64,000 nucleotides of DNA from Kitasatospora cinereorecta (GCF_024172095.1 NZ_JAMZDX010000009.1:186001-250000); one strand, 5' to 3'. Shown: positions 41,840 to 50,776, counted from the stretch's first letter. The notes: generated by a model from the letters alone, not told the origin. Made by a program: numbers and translations.

Positions 41840-42745
41840 TCAGGGGAGGAGGACGGCCTTGCCCTGGTTGCGGTGGGCTTCGAGGTCGGCGTGGGCCCGG
41901 GCGGCGTCGGAGAGGGGGTAGGTGCGCCAGATCGGGACGGTGAGTGCGCCGGTGGCGGCCAACCGCGCCAGCTCGGGCAGGGCTTCGCCGCCCTGGTCGG
42001 CGGTGCCGGCGCTGAAGCGGACGCCGTGCTGCGCGGCGGCCAGATCGGCGATGGTGACGACCTTGCCCGCGTCGCCGGTCAGCGCGACGGAGTCGTCGAG
42101 GACGCCGGCGCCGGAGGCGTCGAACACGGCGTCAACCCCCTGCGGAGCGGCGGCCCGGACCCGCTTCGGCCAGCCGTCGCCGTAGCGGACGGCGGTGGCG
42201 CCGAGCGCGGTGACGCGTTCGAGATCCTTCGCGCCGGCCGTGCCGACGACGGTGGTGCCGCGGGCGACGGCCAGCTGGACCGCGATGACGCCCACGCTGC
42301 CGGCGGCGCCGTGGATCAGCAGGGTCTGCCCCGGCTGCACGCCGAGCTCCCCGAGGACCCGCATCGCGGCCCGGCCGACCGACACCAGCGAGGCCGCGAC
42401 CTCCCACGACAGGGCGTCGGGCTTGGCCACCGGCCGCTCCAGCAGGGCGTACTCGCGGTAGCTGCCGCCGACGGTGACGCCGAGGACCTCGTCCCCCACG
42501 GCGGCGTCGGCCCCCTCGCCGACGGCATCGACGACACCGGCCGCGTCCAGCCCGAGGACCGCGGGGAAGTCGACCGGGGCCATGCGCGCCATCAGGCCGG
42601 ACCGGATCTTGATGTCGAGCGGGTTCACCGACGCGGCCCTGACCCTGATCCGGACCTGGCCCGGGCCCGGCTCCGGCGGGTCGACCTCCGTCAGCCGGAG
42701 CACCTCGGGCGCGCCGTACTCGGAGAAAGTGATCGCTTTGGACAT
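41840..42745 (-). CDS. Quinone-oxidoreductase-like medium-chain reductase (MDR, zinc-free)
   Basis: The product is 301 residues. It has the GroES-like N-terminal domain (ITFSEYGAPEVLRLTEVD) and a Rossmann domain with HGAAGSVGVIAVQLA near 138-152. Zinc-site Cys residues are absent, as in QOR/zeta-crystallin enzymes that reduce quinones or enones with NADPH. ATG 42745 has GGGAG upstream. It is divergent from the ATP-grasp gene. Confidence 0.88.
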   Translation of the reverse strand: MSKAITFSEYGAPEVLRLTEVDPPEPGPGQVRIRVRAASVNPLDIKIRSGLMARMAPVDFPAVLGLDAAGVVDAVGEGADAAVGDEVLGVTVGGSYREYALLERPVAKPDALSWEVAASLVSVGRAAMRVLGELGVQPGQTLLIHGAAGSVGVIAVQLAVARGTTVVGTAGAKDLERVTALGATAVRYGDGWPKRVRAAAPQGVDAVFDASGAGVLDDSVALTGDAGKVVTIADLAAAQHGVRFSAGTADQGGEALPELARLAATGALTVPIWRTYPLSDAARAHADLEAHRNQGKAVLLP

Positions 42746-42928
42746 CGGAACTCCCAGGTCGAGGCAGACGGGGACCGCTCCCTCCGACCCACTCTGCGGC
42801 GGCGACGGCGTCCTCGCCGCTCGGGCGGTGGGACGGGGGCCGGTCGGTGCGTCGGCGCGGATACTCGGCTGCGGCCGCGGGCCCGGCGGTCTAGCGTGAG
42901 GGCCTTGCGGAGTGGGGGAGGGGTCGAA

Positions 42929-43693
42929 GTGCTGGTCATGCCGGGGCGGCGGACGTCGACGATGGAGCTGCTGGCCGCCGAGGCGGCGGGCCGGGGGATG
43001 GCAGTCCGGGCAGCAGAGGCGCCAGGCCCGCTTGCGGGCCCGGCGCACTGGTACGGCGGGCCGGTGGCGGGTGCGCGGCTGGCGGACCGGCTCGGGTTCG
43101 CGCTGCTCGAACCGGCGGACGACTGGCTGGCCGAGCTGCCGGAGGAGTTCACCGGCCGGGAGGTCCGGGCGGCGACCGTCGCGGACGCGGGGGCGCTGCA
43201 GCGGCCGACGTTCGTGAAGCCGCCGCGGGACAAGTCCTTCCCGGCGGACGTCTACGCCGACGGTTCCCGGCTGCCGGCCGGACTGGACCCGGCGACGCCG
43301 GTGCTGCTCTCCGAGGTGGTGACGTTCGCGGCCGAGTACCGGCTGTTCCTGCTGGACGGGCGGATCGCCGCGGCGAGCCGGTACGCGGTGTTCGGCCGGC
43401 TCGACCCGCGCCCGATCGGCGCGGACCGGACCGTCGCCGCCGAGATCGCCGCCTTCGTCGACCGGCTGGTCGCCGCAGCCGGGCACACCCTGCCCAGCGC
43501 CGTCGTCGTGGACGTCGGACAGCTGCTCGACCCGTACCGACCGGGCCACCGGTGGGCGGTGGTGGAGGCCAACATGGCGTGGTTCTCGCACGTGTACGCC
43601 GCCGACCCGGCGCGGGTGCTGGACGTGGTGCTGCGGGCGGCCGGGCCGCGCAAGCGGGTGAGGCCGGGGGATCTGCCGTATGTGCGCCACTGA
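42929..43693 (+). CDS. ATP-grasp domain protein
   Basis: The product is 254 residues with the reduced ATP-grasp layout (DUF4343-like): FVKPPRDKSFPADVYADG near 92-108 (ATP-binding Lys), VVTFAAEYRLFLLDGRIAA (ADxR-like strand) and VVEANMAWFSHVYAAD near 212 (metal-binding ExN). GTG 42929 has a GGGGGAGGGG ribosome binding site; ATG 42938 is an alternative. These enzymes form amide or peptide-like bonds using ATP. No peptide precursor gene is found close by. Confidence 0.78.
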   Translation: MLVMPGRRTSTMELLAAEAAGRGMAVRAAEAPGPLAGPAHWYGGPVAGARLADRLGFALLEPADDWLAELPEEFTGREVRAATVADAGALQRPTFVKPPRDKSFPADVYADGSRLPAGLDPATPVLLSEVVTFAAEYRLFLLDGRIAAASRYAVFGRLDPRPIGADRTVAAEIAAFVDRLVAAAGHTLPSAVVVDVGQLLDPYRPGHRWAVVEANMAWFSHVYAADPARVLDVVLRAAGPRKRVRPGDLPYVRH

Positions 43694-43765
43694 TGGCGGC
43701 GTGCCGCGCAGAGTTGGGACGGCTGCGCGGCCCGGTGCGGGCAGGCCCGGTGCGGTGCGTCGCGG

Positions 43766-44503
43766 TCAGGCCTGCACGGTCGGGCGGACGACGATCTCGC
43801 TGACGTCGACGCCGTCGGGCTGCTCGATGGCGTAGCCGATGGCGGAGGCGACGGCGCCGGGCGGCATGGCGATCTCGTCGCGCTGTCGGGTCATCGCGGC
43901 CGCGATCTCGGGGCCGGCGCCTTTGCCGATGCCTTCGGTGTGGGTGAAGCCCGGCGAGACGAGGGTGACGCGCAGGTCGGGGCCGGATTCCTGGCGCAGG
44001 CCCTCGGTGAGCACCTTCACCGCCGTCTTGGTGGCGGCGTAGACCGCCTGGGGGCTCTTGACGACGTAGGCCGCGGTGGAGCCGACGTTGACGAAGTGGC
44101 CGGAGCGCTGTCGGCGGAAGACGGGCAGGGCCGCGCCGATGCCGTTGAGCAGGCCGGTGATGTGGGTGGCGACCATGGCGTCCCAGTCGTCCTGGCGCAG
44201 GTCGTCGAAGGGGGAGACGGCCATCGTGCCCGCGTTGGAGACGAGGACGTCGAGCCGGCCGTACCGGTCGAGGGCGGTGTCGGTCAGACGCACGAGGTCT
44301 TCGCGGCGGGTGACGTCCACGACCACGCCGGTGGCGGCGCCGCCGTTCGCCGTGATGGCGTCGACGACGGCGCTCAGCCGGTCCTCGCGGCGGGCTCCGA
44401 GAACGAGCCGGGCGCCCCGTTCGGCGAGGTGGATGGCGGTGGCCTCGCCGATGCCGCTGCTGGCGCCCGTGATCGCGACGACCTTGCCCCGGATACCCGA
44501 CAT
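43766..44503 (-). CDS. Short-chain dehydrogenase/reductase (classical SDR)
   Basis: The product is 245 residues: cofactor motif TGASSGIG at 12-19, GARR after beta-2 (NADP preference), NAGT, catalytic Ser in VNVGSTA and YAATK. The C-terminal half resembles the SDR group of YwfD/NADP-dependent reductases. It is divergent from a TetR gene across a spacer with a 24-base perfect palindrome, so it is probably the repressed target of that regulator. Confidence 0.88.
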   Translation of the reverse strand: MSGIRGKVVAITGASSGIGEATAIHLAERGARLVLGARREDRLSAVVDAITANGGAATGVVVDVTRREDLVRLTDTALDRYGRLDVLVSNAGTMAVSPFDDLRQDDWDAMVATHITGLLNGIGAALPVFRRQRSGHFVNVGSTAAYVVKSPQAVYAATKTAVKVLTEGLRQESGPDLRVTLVSPGFTHTEGIGKGAGPEIAAAMTRQRDEIAMPPGAVASAIGYAIEQPDGVDVSEIVVRPTVQA

Positions 44504-44585
44504 GGGCAGCTTCCTTCCGCTGGATGTGCGCAGGTTCGGTGGGGTGGCCTACAGTCAACCGGAGGCGCGCCCACTTACGCCCACG

Positions 44586-44609
44586 CTAAGTGGAGGCGCC
44601 TCCACTTAG
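44586..44609. promoter_or_regulatory. 24-base perfect palindrome, TetR operator
   Basis: The half-site CTAAGTGGAGGC is followed directly by its exact complement, giving a 24-base perfect dyad. It lies in the SDR/TetR spacer, 83 bases from the SDR start and 38 bases from the TetR start. A partial half-site, AGGCGCGCCCACTTA, lies just left at 44563-44577. TetR operators are typically 15-30 base dyads. Confidence 0.82.
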
Positions 44610-44646
44610 CAAGCGGACAGGTCGACGAGAGGAATGACGAGCAGCG

Positions 44647-45219
44647 ATGGGCGACGGAGCGGTTCGACCGTTGAGAGCCGACGCGCTGCGCAACCGGGAG
44701 AAGATCCTCGCCGCGGCCGTGCGGGCCTTCACCACCCAGGGGCTGGACGCACACCTGGAGCAGATCGCCAAGGACGCGGGGGTGGGCACGGCGACCCTCT
44801 ACCGCAACTTCCCCACCCGGGAAGCCCTGGTCGAGGCGGTCTACCGCAACGAGGTGGCCGGCCTGTGCGACGCCGCCACCGCACTGCTCGCCCAACACGC
44901 ACCCCTGGAGGCGCTGCGCGCGTGGACCCGCCTCTTCCTCGACTACGTCACCGCCAAGTACGGCATGATCGACGCCCTGCGCGCCATCGCCGCGACCGGC
45001 GGCAACCCGTACGGCCACAGCCGGGAGATGATCCGGGACGCCATCGGCACGCTCATGGACGCGTGCACGGCCGCCGGGGAGATCCGCACCGACATCCGGC
45101 CCGCCGACATCGCGGCCGCTCTGGAGGGCATCGCCCTCACCTCGGCGGGTGCCGAGCACCGCGAGCAGGCGGAGCGCCTGCTCGACCTCACCCTGGACGG
45201 CCTCGCGCACCGCCCCTGA
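44647..45219 (+). CDS. TetR family regulator of the divergent SDR
   Basis: The product is 190 residues: HTH at about 18-62 (AHLEQIAKDAGVGTATLYRNFP) and an inducer domain of the common TetR_C (SbtR-like) type. Divergent from the SDR gene with an intervening palindromic operator, it is most likely an autoregulated repressor. No ligand is predictable. Confidence 0.9.
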   Translation: MGDGAVRPLRADALRNREKILAAAVRAFTTQGLDAHLEQIAKDAGVGTATLYRNFPTREALVEAVYRNEVAGLCDAATALLAQHAPLEALRAWTRLFLDYVTAKYGMIDALRAIAATGGNPYGHSREMIRDAIGTLMDACTAAGEIRTDIRPADIAAALEGIALTSAGAEHREQAERLLDLTLDGLAHRP

Positions 45220-45286
45220 GGGCGCGTACGCGAGGCCGCCGAGGACGCCGAGGCCGCCGCGGCGGCGGCCGGGTGGTGGGCCGGTC

Positions 45287-46423
45287 TCAGCCGAACCGGA
45301 CGTCGCAGACGGAGACGAAGTACTCGCCCCAGCCGCCGTGCCCGCCGTGGCCGCCCCAGATGTTGACGAGGGCGTGGCGGCCGGACTTGCGCGGGACGGT
45401 GCGCAGGGTGCGGGTCTCGATCCGGTTCAGCGGCTGCTCGGGGGCCGGGACGTCGTCGCCGCCGTAGAGGTCGACGAGGAAGGGCACCGGGTCGAGGGTG
45501 TCCCAGGAGATGCCGTCCTCGGGTCGCCAGCCGTCGCGGGTGACGAACCACTGGTGGGTCCAGGTCCAGCCGGTGTGCGGCTGCGTGTAGCCGTACGTCA
45601 GGGTGAGCTCGCCCCCGGCGGTGTCGAGGCGGTCGACCGGCCAGTCGGCTCCCGCGACGTCTCCCGGACGCAGCGCCAGGCCGCGGAACTCCTTGCGGCC
45701 CGCGGAGGGGACGACGGGCTCGTCGGCGGCGAAGTACTTGCGATACTCGAGGTACTGGCCGTTCCAGGCCTTGTTGTCGGCGGTGACGGCGGGGACGACC
45801 GCGGCCCAGTCGCCCGGGTTGTCGACCTGCTGGTAGGCGGCCTGGCAGACCGGGTCCTGCTCCTTGCGGACCAGGGCGCGGTAGGTGCGCGACAGTGGGT
45901 GGTAGACGGTCCCGTGCCGCGGGGCGCCGTCCGCGGAGCCGGCCGGCGAGTCGTCCGCGGTGCGGGCGGGGGAGCCGCTCTCGGAGTACGGGTTGCGGTA
46001 GGCCTCGGCGCCGGCGAGGTCGGCCTCGGCGGGCTCGGTCCACTCGCTCCACCCGCCGTCCAGCTCGGCCCGGATCCGGACGGAATGGCGGCCGGTCGCG
46101 GCGGGGCCGAGGCTCAGCCAGTGCGTACGGGCGAGGTTCCAGTACGTGCCCCAGGACGGCAGGCTGTTGAAGCCGATGACGACGGTCTGCACGAACTCGC
46201 CGCCGTTCACCTCGACTTCGTACTGGCGCGGGTAGTCGCCGTTCTTGCCCTCCGTCCAGTCGCCCGGCAGGCCGGAGCCGTTGTTCCGGCCGACGGTCCA
46301 CTCCAGGGAGATGCCGAGGATGCGTTCGGCTCCGTCCTGGCGGTACGTCGGGGAGGCCTTCAGTGCGGTGGGCGGGAGGGTCGCTCCGGCGGGTCGTGGG
46401 GTCGGGCTCACGGTTCGCTCCAT
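45287..46423 (-). CDS. AA10 LPMO-like protein with internal copper-site His and no signal peptide
   Basis: The product is 378 residues. Residues 1-150 form a beta-sandwich-like module (YRQDGAERILGISLEWTVG, SVRIRAELDGGWSEW). Residues 170-378 match AA10 lytic polysaccharide monooxygenases: HGTVYHPLSRTY at 170 (normally the mature N-terminus HGSVTDPPSR), C193, ADWPVDRLDTAGG, QPHTG with second His283, and SGRHALVNIW...EYFVSVCDVRFG with C373. The histidine brace needs a free N-terminal His, yet His170 is internal and follows APR. No signal peptide is present. Cleavage after Arg169 would expose it. Confidence 0.75.
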   Translation of the reverse strand: MERTVSPTPRPAGATLPPTALKASPTYRQDGAERILGISLEWTVGRNNGSGLPGDWTEGKNGDYPRQYEVEVNGGEFVQTVVIGFNSLPSWGTYWNLARTHWLSLGPAATGRHSVRIRAELDGGWSEWTEPAEADLAGAEAYRNPYSESGSPARTADDSPAGSADGAPRHGTVYHPLSRTYRALVRKEQDPVCQAAYQQVDNPGDWAAVVPAVTADNKAWNGQYLEYRKYFAADEPVVPSAGRKEFRGLALRPGDVAGADWPVDRLDTAGGELTLTYGYTQPHTGWTWTHQWFVTRDGWRPEDGISWDTLDPVPFLVDLYGGDDVPAPEQPLNRIETRTLRTVPRKSGRHALVNIWGGHGGHGGWGEYFVSVCDVRFG

Positions 46424-46547
46424 TCTCGGGCCGCCCGGCGGGGTGCGGGCGGCGTGAAGTTTGCTTGCGAACCATTCCCCTCCGGGCCGGGCCGGTGAAA
46501 CGCGGTTGCCCGGATTTCACCCCTGACAGCGCGGCCGTGACCGTGTC

Positions 46548-47915
46548 CTATCCGGTGGTGGAGTGGGCGGCGAGGTTGCGGCGGGTCCCCTCCAGGTGGA
46601 TGCCGATGTACTGGGCGAGGGTGGGGCCGTCCTGAGGATTCGCGGCCTGGAAGGAGATCCGCCGGAGCAGGAGGACGTCGTCGAGCGTGATCCCCTCGCG
46701 GGCGAGGACGAACACGAGGGTGAGGAAGGCGGCCCGGGCGTTGCCGTCGTCGAACGGGTGGAAGAAGCAGACGTCGAGGTGGGCGCGGGCGGCGCGGGCG
46801 GTGAGGGGGAGGGGACGGCCGGCGTCGGCGGTGCTCTCGGCCAGACAGGCATCCAGCTGGGCACGGGTCTCCGGGCCGATGCCGTAGCGCTCCCGGCCTT
46901 CCTTGGCGAACGCGGGCGAGGTGCGGAACGGCGGCGGCTGATCCGCGCCCAGAACGTGCTGCTGCCATCCGCGGAGAAGGCCGAAGTCCAGGGAGGCGCC
47001 GCGCGCCGCGTCGGCCCGTACCGCCGCCAGGGCGGCGAGCATGCCGTCGGCGCGGGCGGGGTCGATGGTGCCGTCGAACGCGCGGATGTCCTCGGCGGCG
47101 CCGTCCCGCGACGGGACCACCGGACCGTCCGCGCCGGCGTCGGGGCTCTCCCGCCAGGGCGCCGACGCGCGCACCGCGAGCCAGCTCTGCAGGTGGTCCG
47201 GCGGGGGCGGGTCGACCCGTTCGGCGGCGAGGTCCGGCCGCAGCGACAGCGACAGCCGCTCCGCGACATCCTCGACCAGCACCGCGTCCGGGCCTGTCCA
47301 GCTCCGGAACCGGCCCCCGATCGCCTGCTCCACCATGCCCACGGCGGCTCCGGGCTCGACCCCCCAGCGGGTGAGGAACCAGGTGAGCACCTGACGGCAG
47401 TGCCCGTACCAGCCGCTGCCGCCGCCGGTGCGGTCGGACACCTGAAGGATCAGGTTGCGGGCGGTGCGTTCCCACAGGATCCGCTGCTCCCCGACCGAGG
47501 CCAGGTCCAGCGGGTGGGCCTCGAACCACCCCGCGAGGGACTCCAGCCATGCACGCCACTCGCACAGTGCCGCGACGACCAGGGCGAGCGTCTCGTCCGC
47601 CGTGGTGATCGAGTGCGGCGGGCAGCACCAGCTCCCGACCGGACCCCCGTCGAAGTCGCCCTCGTCGTGCGCCCAGCGCCAACCCGCGGCCCAGACGCCG
47701 TAGTGGCCGATGAGGGCATGCGACATCGCGTCGGCCCACGGCTTGCCCTCGTCCCGGGTCCAGGCCCTCGATGCCGGACGGTCGGGGCACGACGGCACCC
47801 GAGCGGCAGGTCCGAGGGACCGCACCACCCGCACGGCCGCGTCGGCGTCGAAGGGGTGCCGGGCCGGGTCGACGTCGTCCCAGTTCAGACGCACAGGGGA
47901 CAGCTCATGAATCAC
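46548..47915 (-). CDS. Fic/DOC domain protein with N-terminal extension
   Basis: The product is 455 residues. The C-terminal Fic domain holds HPFDDGNARAAF near 385-396, matching HPFxxGNxR with the catalytic His, so AMP or other nucleotide-monophosphate transfer is likely. The first 230 residues are unlike standard Fic proteins and begin MIHELSPVRLNWDDVD from GTG 47915. No short antitoxin gene precedes it and no clear inhibitory [ST]xxxE[GN] helix is seen. The target is unknown. Confidence 0.8.
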   Translation of the reverse strand: MIHELSPVRLNWDDVDPARHPFDADAAVRVVRSLGPAARVPSCPDRPASRAWTRDEGKPWADAMSHALIGHYGVWAAGWRWAHDEGDFDGGPVGSWCCPPHSITTADETLALVVAALCEWRAWLESLAGWFEAHPLDLASVGEQRILWERTARNLILQVSDRTGGGSGWYGHCRQVLTWFLTRWGVEPGAAVGMVEQAIGGRFRSWTGPDAVLVEDVAERLSLSLRPDLAAERVDPPPPDHLQSWLAVRASAPWRESPDAGADGPVVPSRDGAAEDIRAFDGTIDPARADGMLAALAAVRADAARGASLDFGLLRGWQQHVLGADQPPPFRTSPAFAKEGRERYGIGPETRAQLDACLAESTADAGRPLPLTARAARAHLDVCFFHPFDDGNARAAFLTLVFVLAREGITLDDVLLLRRISFQAANPQDGPTLAQYIGIHLEGTRRNLAAHSTTG

Positions 47916-48184
47916 CGCCCAAGCCTCCCGACCCTCCGGCCTCCGATCAAGCGGATTTGCCGCCGATGCGACCCGCCGGGGGCAGCCCGCTCACCCTGGT
48001 CGAGGGCGGCACCGACCTCGCCGTCGCCTCATGGTGGTGAGTGGACGGCTGGAGGATCTTGTGAAGGAATCATCCAGCCTGTTGGATGGGCGGCATGCTG
48101 ACGCGGTCTGACAGGGGCACCTTCGAACAACGGATCAGCCCCTACCCGATATCGACGCCCCGCTCCACGTGGGAGCGGTTCAAC

Positions 48185-48430
48185 ATGGCGAAGACCGACT
48201 CCGGCTGGCCCCTGCTGATCGCGAATCTTCTGCTTGCTGCGGCAGCCGCCGGCGTGCTCACCTACCTCGGCGCATCGCGCAGTCGATTGTTCCTGGTCCT
48301 CGGTATCGCCATGATCGGACACGTCATCAGGACCATCTACGTCATGGCCTGTGTTGTCCGAGGCGAAACCGATCGAGTGGCGCCGGGAGGCACTGCCGGT
48401 GCTCGGAGGGGTGCCGGTCGGCACAGGTGA
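48185..48430 (+). CDS. Small two-helix membrane protein
   Basis: The product is about 81 residues from ATG 48185, with GGGAG upstream. Membrane helices are at about 8-28 and 33-55 (WPLLIANLLLAAAAAGVL, LFLVLGIAMIGHVIRTIYVM), followed by a basic Gly/Ala/Arg tail. No homology is recognised. An upstream ATG at 48095 would add 30 unconserved residues. Confidence 0.5.
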   Translation: MAKTDSGWPLLIANLLLAAAAAGVLTYLGASRSRLFLVLGIAMIGHVIRTIYVMACVVRGETDRVAPGGTAGARRGAGRHR

Positions 48431-48511
48431 AGATGCCGCAGGAACGACGTCGTGTCTCTGGAAGCAGCGGAGAGTTACCGGTCTGACGGGTAATCCGGCG
48501 TGGGCGGGTGG

Positions 48512-49039
48512 TCAGCAGCACTGCTCCGGGGCGTCCTCGACCAGACCCATGATGGCGAGGATCTCCGCGTCGACGAGGAAGATCGCGGCGCCTTCGTGAT
48601 GGTCCGGCATGGCGGTGGCCTCGGCGGCGGTGAGGCCGATCCAGCCGATCGCCCCGCCGCCGATCTGTGCGGGGTCGAGGCCGTAGCGTGCGCACAGCTC
48701 GCGGTGCAGGGCGGTCAGGTAGGCGGCCCAGGTCGCGTGGTCGGCGCGGTCGATGCCGCTGAGGTCGTTGAGCCAGCCGTCGGCGTGGTCCTGGTATCCG
48801 GTCCTCGGCCCGCGGAAGTCGCTGGCCCAGCCGCACCGGCCCTCCGCCGGGTCGGACGCCCGTTCCACGGTATGGAGCCGGTGCCAGGGCCTGCTGCGCG
48901 CGAGGTGGTCCGCACAGTAGGTCACGGTCACGGCGGGGCTGATGCCGGCGGCCGGGTCAGGCGCATCGGTGAAGCCGTCGACGGCGGTGGTGACGTCGGC
49001 GTCGCAGCGGTGGATCGCCCGAGTGGTCCCGTGCATCAT
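48512..49039 (-). CDS. Hypothetical protein
   Basis: The product is 175 residues. ATG 49039 follows AGGAGG at good spacing. The C-terminus contains IGGGAIGWIGLTAAEATAM and ends in a Cys pair. A Trp-rich central part (WLNDLSGIDRADHATWAAYL) could be a small globular domain. I recognise no family. It is one of two small leftward hypotheticals here. Confidence 0.55.
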   Translation of the reverse strand: MMHGTTRAIHRCDADVTTAVDGFTDAPDPAAGISPAVTVTYCADHLARSRPWHRLHTVERASDPAEGRCGWASDFRGPRTGYQDHADGWLNDLSGIDRADHATWAAYLTALHRELCARYGLDPAQIGGGAIGWIGLTAAEATAMPDHHEGAAIFLVDAEILAIMGLVEDAPEQCC

Positions 49040-49107
49040 GCACCTCCTGGTCGGGGTGAAGCTCGGCGCGCAGGCCCGGAGCCCGTGAGCCTGTATCTGG
49101 GGGTCGG

Positions 49108-49608
49108 TCAGTCGCGGATCCCGACATGCAGGATGGTGGCCCAGTCGCTGGTGATCAGCAGCAGGTTGCGCCACGCCAGGTCGCCCGCGTGCGGGCCGGT
49201 GACGTCGCCGGAGCCCCGGACCGGCCCGAGGTGTGCTTCGATGAGGTCGGCGATGCCATCGGCGAGTTCGCTTGCCTGCCGGATCTCGTCGGGCGTGCGC
49301 AGGTTGGGGTCCGAGTACCTGGTGGCGGGCTGTATGAACCCTGTGGTCACCTGCCGGCGGAAGATGTCCCGCCAGGCGTGTGGTGATTCGAACGGATCGA
49401 CCGGCGTTCTCACCCGGTGTCCGGTGGCCCCCGCGTCGTACACGGCTTGAGCGATGCCCGTCATCCAGTCCTGACTGGGTGTCACCACCGCCACTGGGAC
49501 CACCGGGAACAGGTGGATGGACGACACATGGTTGCAGGCGTCGAGCAGGTCCTCGAGTCGTTCGGCTGCGGCTGACACCGCGTCCGGAGCGTCGAGTGGG
49601 TTCAGCAT
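49108..49608 (-). CDS. Hypothetical protein
   Basis: The product is 166 residues, starting MLNPLDAPDAVSAAAERLED. It contains VVTPSQDWMTGIAQAVYDAG and WRNLLLITSDWATILHVGIRD, with conserved Trp residues. It lies 62 bases after the MarR gene on the same strand and could be cotranscribed. Function is unknown. Confidence 0.55.
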   Translation of the reverse strand: MLNPLDAPDAVSAAAERLEDLLDACNHVSSIHLFPVVPVAVVTPSQDWMTGIAQAVYDAGATGHRVRTPVDPFESPHAWRDIFRRQVTTGFIQPATRYSDPNLRTPDEIRQASELADGIADLIEAHLGPVRGSGDVTGPHAGDLAWRNLLLITSDWATILHVGIRD

Positions 49609-49670
49609 GGGCGTCCGGTCCTGTGTGTGGTTCCGCGCTTCGGCGGGTGGGGCGACGCGTCCGGGCGTGT

Positions 49671-50165
49671 TCAGGGGCGTGAGGGCTCGACCGCGTCGAG
49701 GAGCTTGCGCAGGATCGAGTCGAGGGCGGCGTGTTCGGCGGCGGTGAGCGGGGCGAGGAGTCGGGCCTCGGTCGCGGCGTGGTCGGTCATCGCCGCATCG
49801 ACGGTGGCCATGCCCTCGTCCGTCAGGGCGACCTGGAAGCTGCGGCGGTCGTCGGGGTCGAGCCGACGCTCGACCAGGCCCGCCGCCTCCAGCCGGTCGA
49901 TCCGGCTGGTCATGCCGGCCCGGGACATCATCAGCGTCGCCGCGAGGGCGGAGGGGATCAGCACGTAGGGGGGCCCGGACCTGCGCAGTGTGGCGAGGAC
50001 GTCGAACTCGCCCCGCTGCAGGCCGTGCTGCTTGAAGACGTCGTCGACGACCCGTCCGGCGAGCATGGCGAACCGCCCGAACCGTCCGGCGGTGCCGACG
50101 GCCGAGAGGTCCAGCTCGGGCCGCTCGTGCTGCCACTGCTCCACGATCAGGTCCACTTCGTCCAT
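49671..50165 (-). CDS. MarR family regulator
   Basis: The product is 164 residues with a winged HTH (about 48-120: LIPSALAATLMMSRAGMTSRIDRLEAAGLVERRLDPDDRR) flanked by dimerisation helices, as in MarR/HucR proteins. It is divergent from a cupin gene. The spacer has a GATAGT-N10-ACTATC dyad, a likely operator for both genes. The ligand may be a phenolic or urate-like compound. Confidence 0.88.
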   Translation of the reverse strand: MDEVDLIVEQWQHERPELDLSAVGTAGRFGRFAMLAGRVVDDVFKQHGLQRGEFDVLATLRRSGPPYVLIPSALAATLMMSRAGMTSRIDRLEAAGLVERRLDPDDRRSFQVALTDEGMATVDAAMTDHAATEARLLAPLTAAEHAALDSILRKLLDAVEPSRP

Positions 50166-50188
50166 GTGGGGAATTCTATTCGATGGGC

Positions 50189-50210
50189 GATAGTTAGACG
50201 TAGTACTATC
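50189..50210. promoter_or_regulatory. Candidate MarR operator
   Basis: GATAGT (50189-50194) and ACTATC (50205-50210) are exact complements separated by ten bases, with an inner palindrome TAGTACTA at 50201-50208. It lies in the AT-rich MarR/cupin spacer 24 bases upstream of the MarR start. Confidence 0.6.
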
Positions 50211-50249
50211 AGTCGTGGAATCGACTTCGCGAGGGGACGGGGACCAGCC

Positions 50250-50750
50250 ATGTCAGTGATCGGGCACGACGCCGTACTGGTGCGCAGCGAGGAGGCCGAG
50301 ACGCTCGGCCTGGGCGGGAGCGCGGTGCGACTGCTGGCCGACGCGAGTGCCACCGGAGGCGCACTGAGCACCCTTCGGGTGACGCTGGCGCGCGGAGCGG
50401 ACGGGGCCACCCCGCACTACCACTCCGGCTCCTCCGAACTCTTCTACGTCACCGACGGCGAGCTGCAGGTGCTGGTCGGCAAGGAGGTCGTCACCGCGCA
50501 CGCCGGCGACCTGCTGGTCGTGCCGCCGCACCTGCCGCACGCCTTCGCCGCGCCGCCGTCCTCCGGGGCGGACCTGCTGATCGTGATCACTCCCGGCGTC
50601 GAGCGCTTCGAGTACTTCCGCATGCTGGAGCGCCTGCGCCGAGGCGAGGCCACCGTGGAGGAGCTGCTCGCGAGTCAGGAGCGCTTCGACAACCACTTCC
50701 TGGAGGCCCCGACCTGGCGCGAAGCCCGCGAGGCGGGCACCTCGGACTGA
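50250..50750 (+). CDS. Single-domain cupin protein
   Basis: The product is 166 residues. Cupin motif 1 reads HYHSGSSELFYVTDGELQV near 52-70 and motif 2 HLPHAFAAPP near 92-101, giving the usual His metal ligands (HYH plus E, and H). It could be an oxygenase, isomerase or simple binder. GGGGA is in the leader. It is divergent from MarR, which probably controls it. Confidence 0.8.
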   Translation: MSVIGHDAVLVRSEEAETLGLGGSAVRLLADASATGGALSTLRVTLARGADGATPHYHSGSSELFYVTDGELQVLVGKEVVTAHAGDLLVVPPHLPHAFAAPPSSGADLLIVITPGVERFEYFRMLERLRRGEATVEELLASQERFDNHFLEAPTWREAREAGTSD

Positions 50751-50776
50751 CGTGTACCGCCTCGCCGCGCCTCGGC

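Noticed and set aside
41615..42928. Long 5' extension of the ATP-grasp frame
   Set aside because: The first 438 codons are antisense to the quinone reductase gene; a strong ribosome binding site precedes GTG 42929.
47771..48040. Small rightward frame ending TLVEGGTDLAVASWW
   Set aside because: Its first half is antisense to the Fic gene, there is no ribosome binding site, and no family is recognised.
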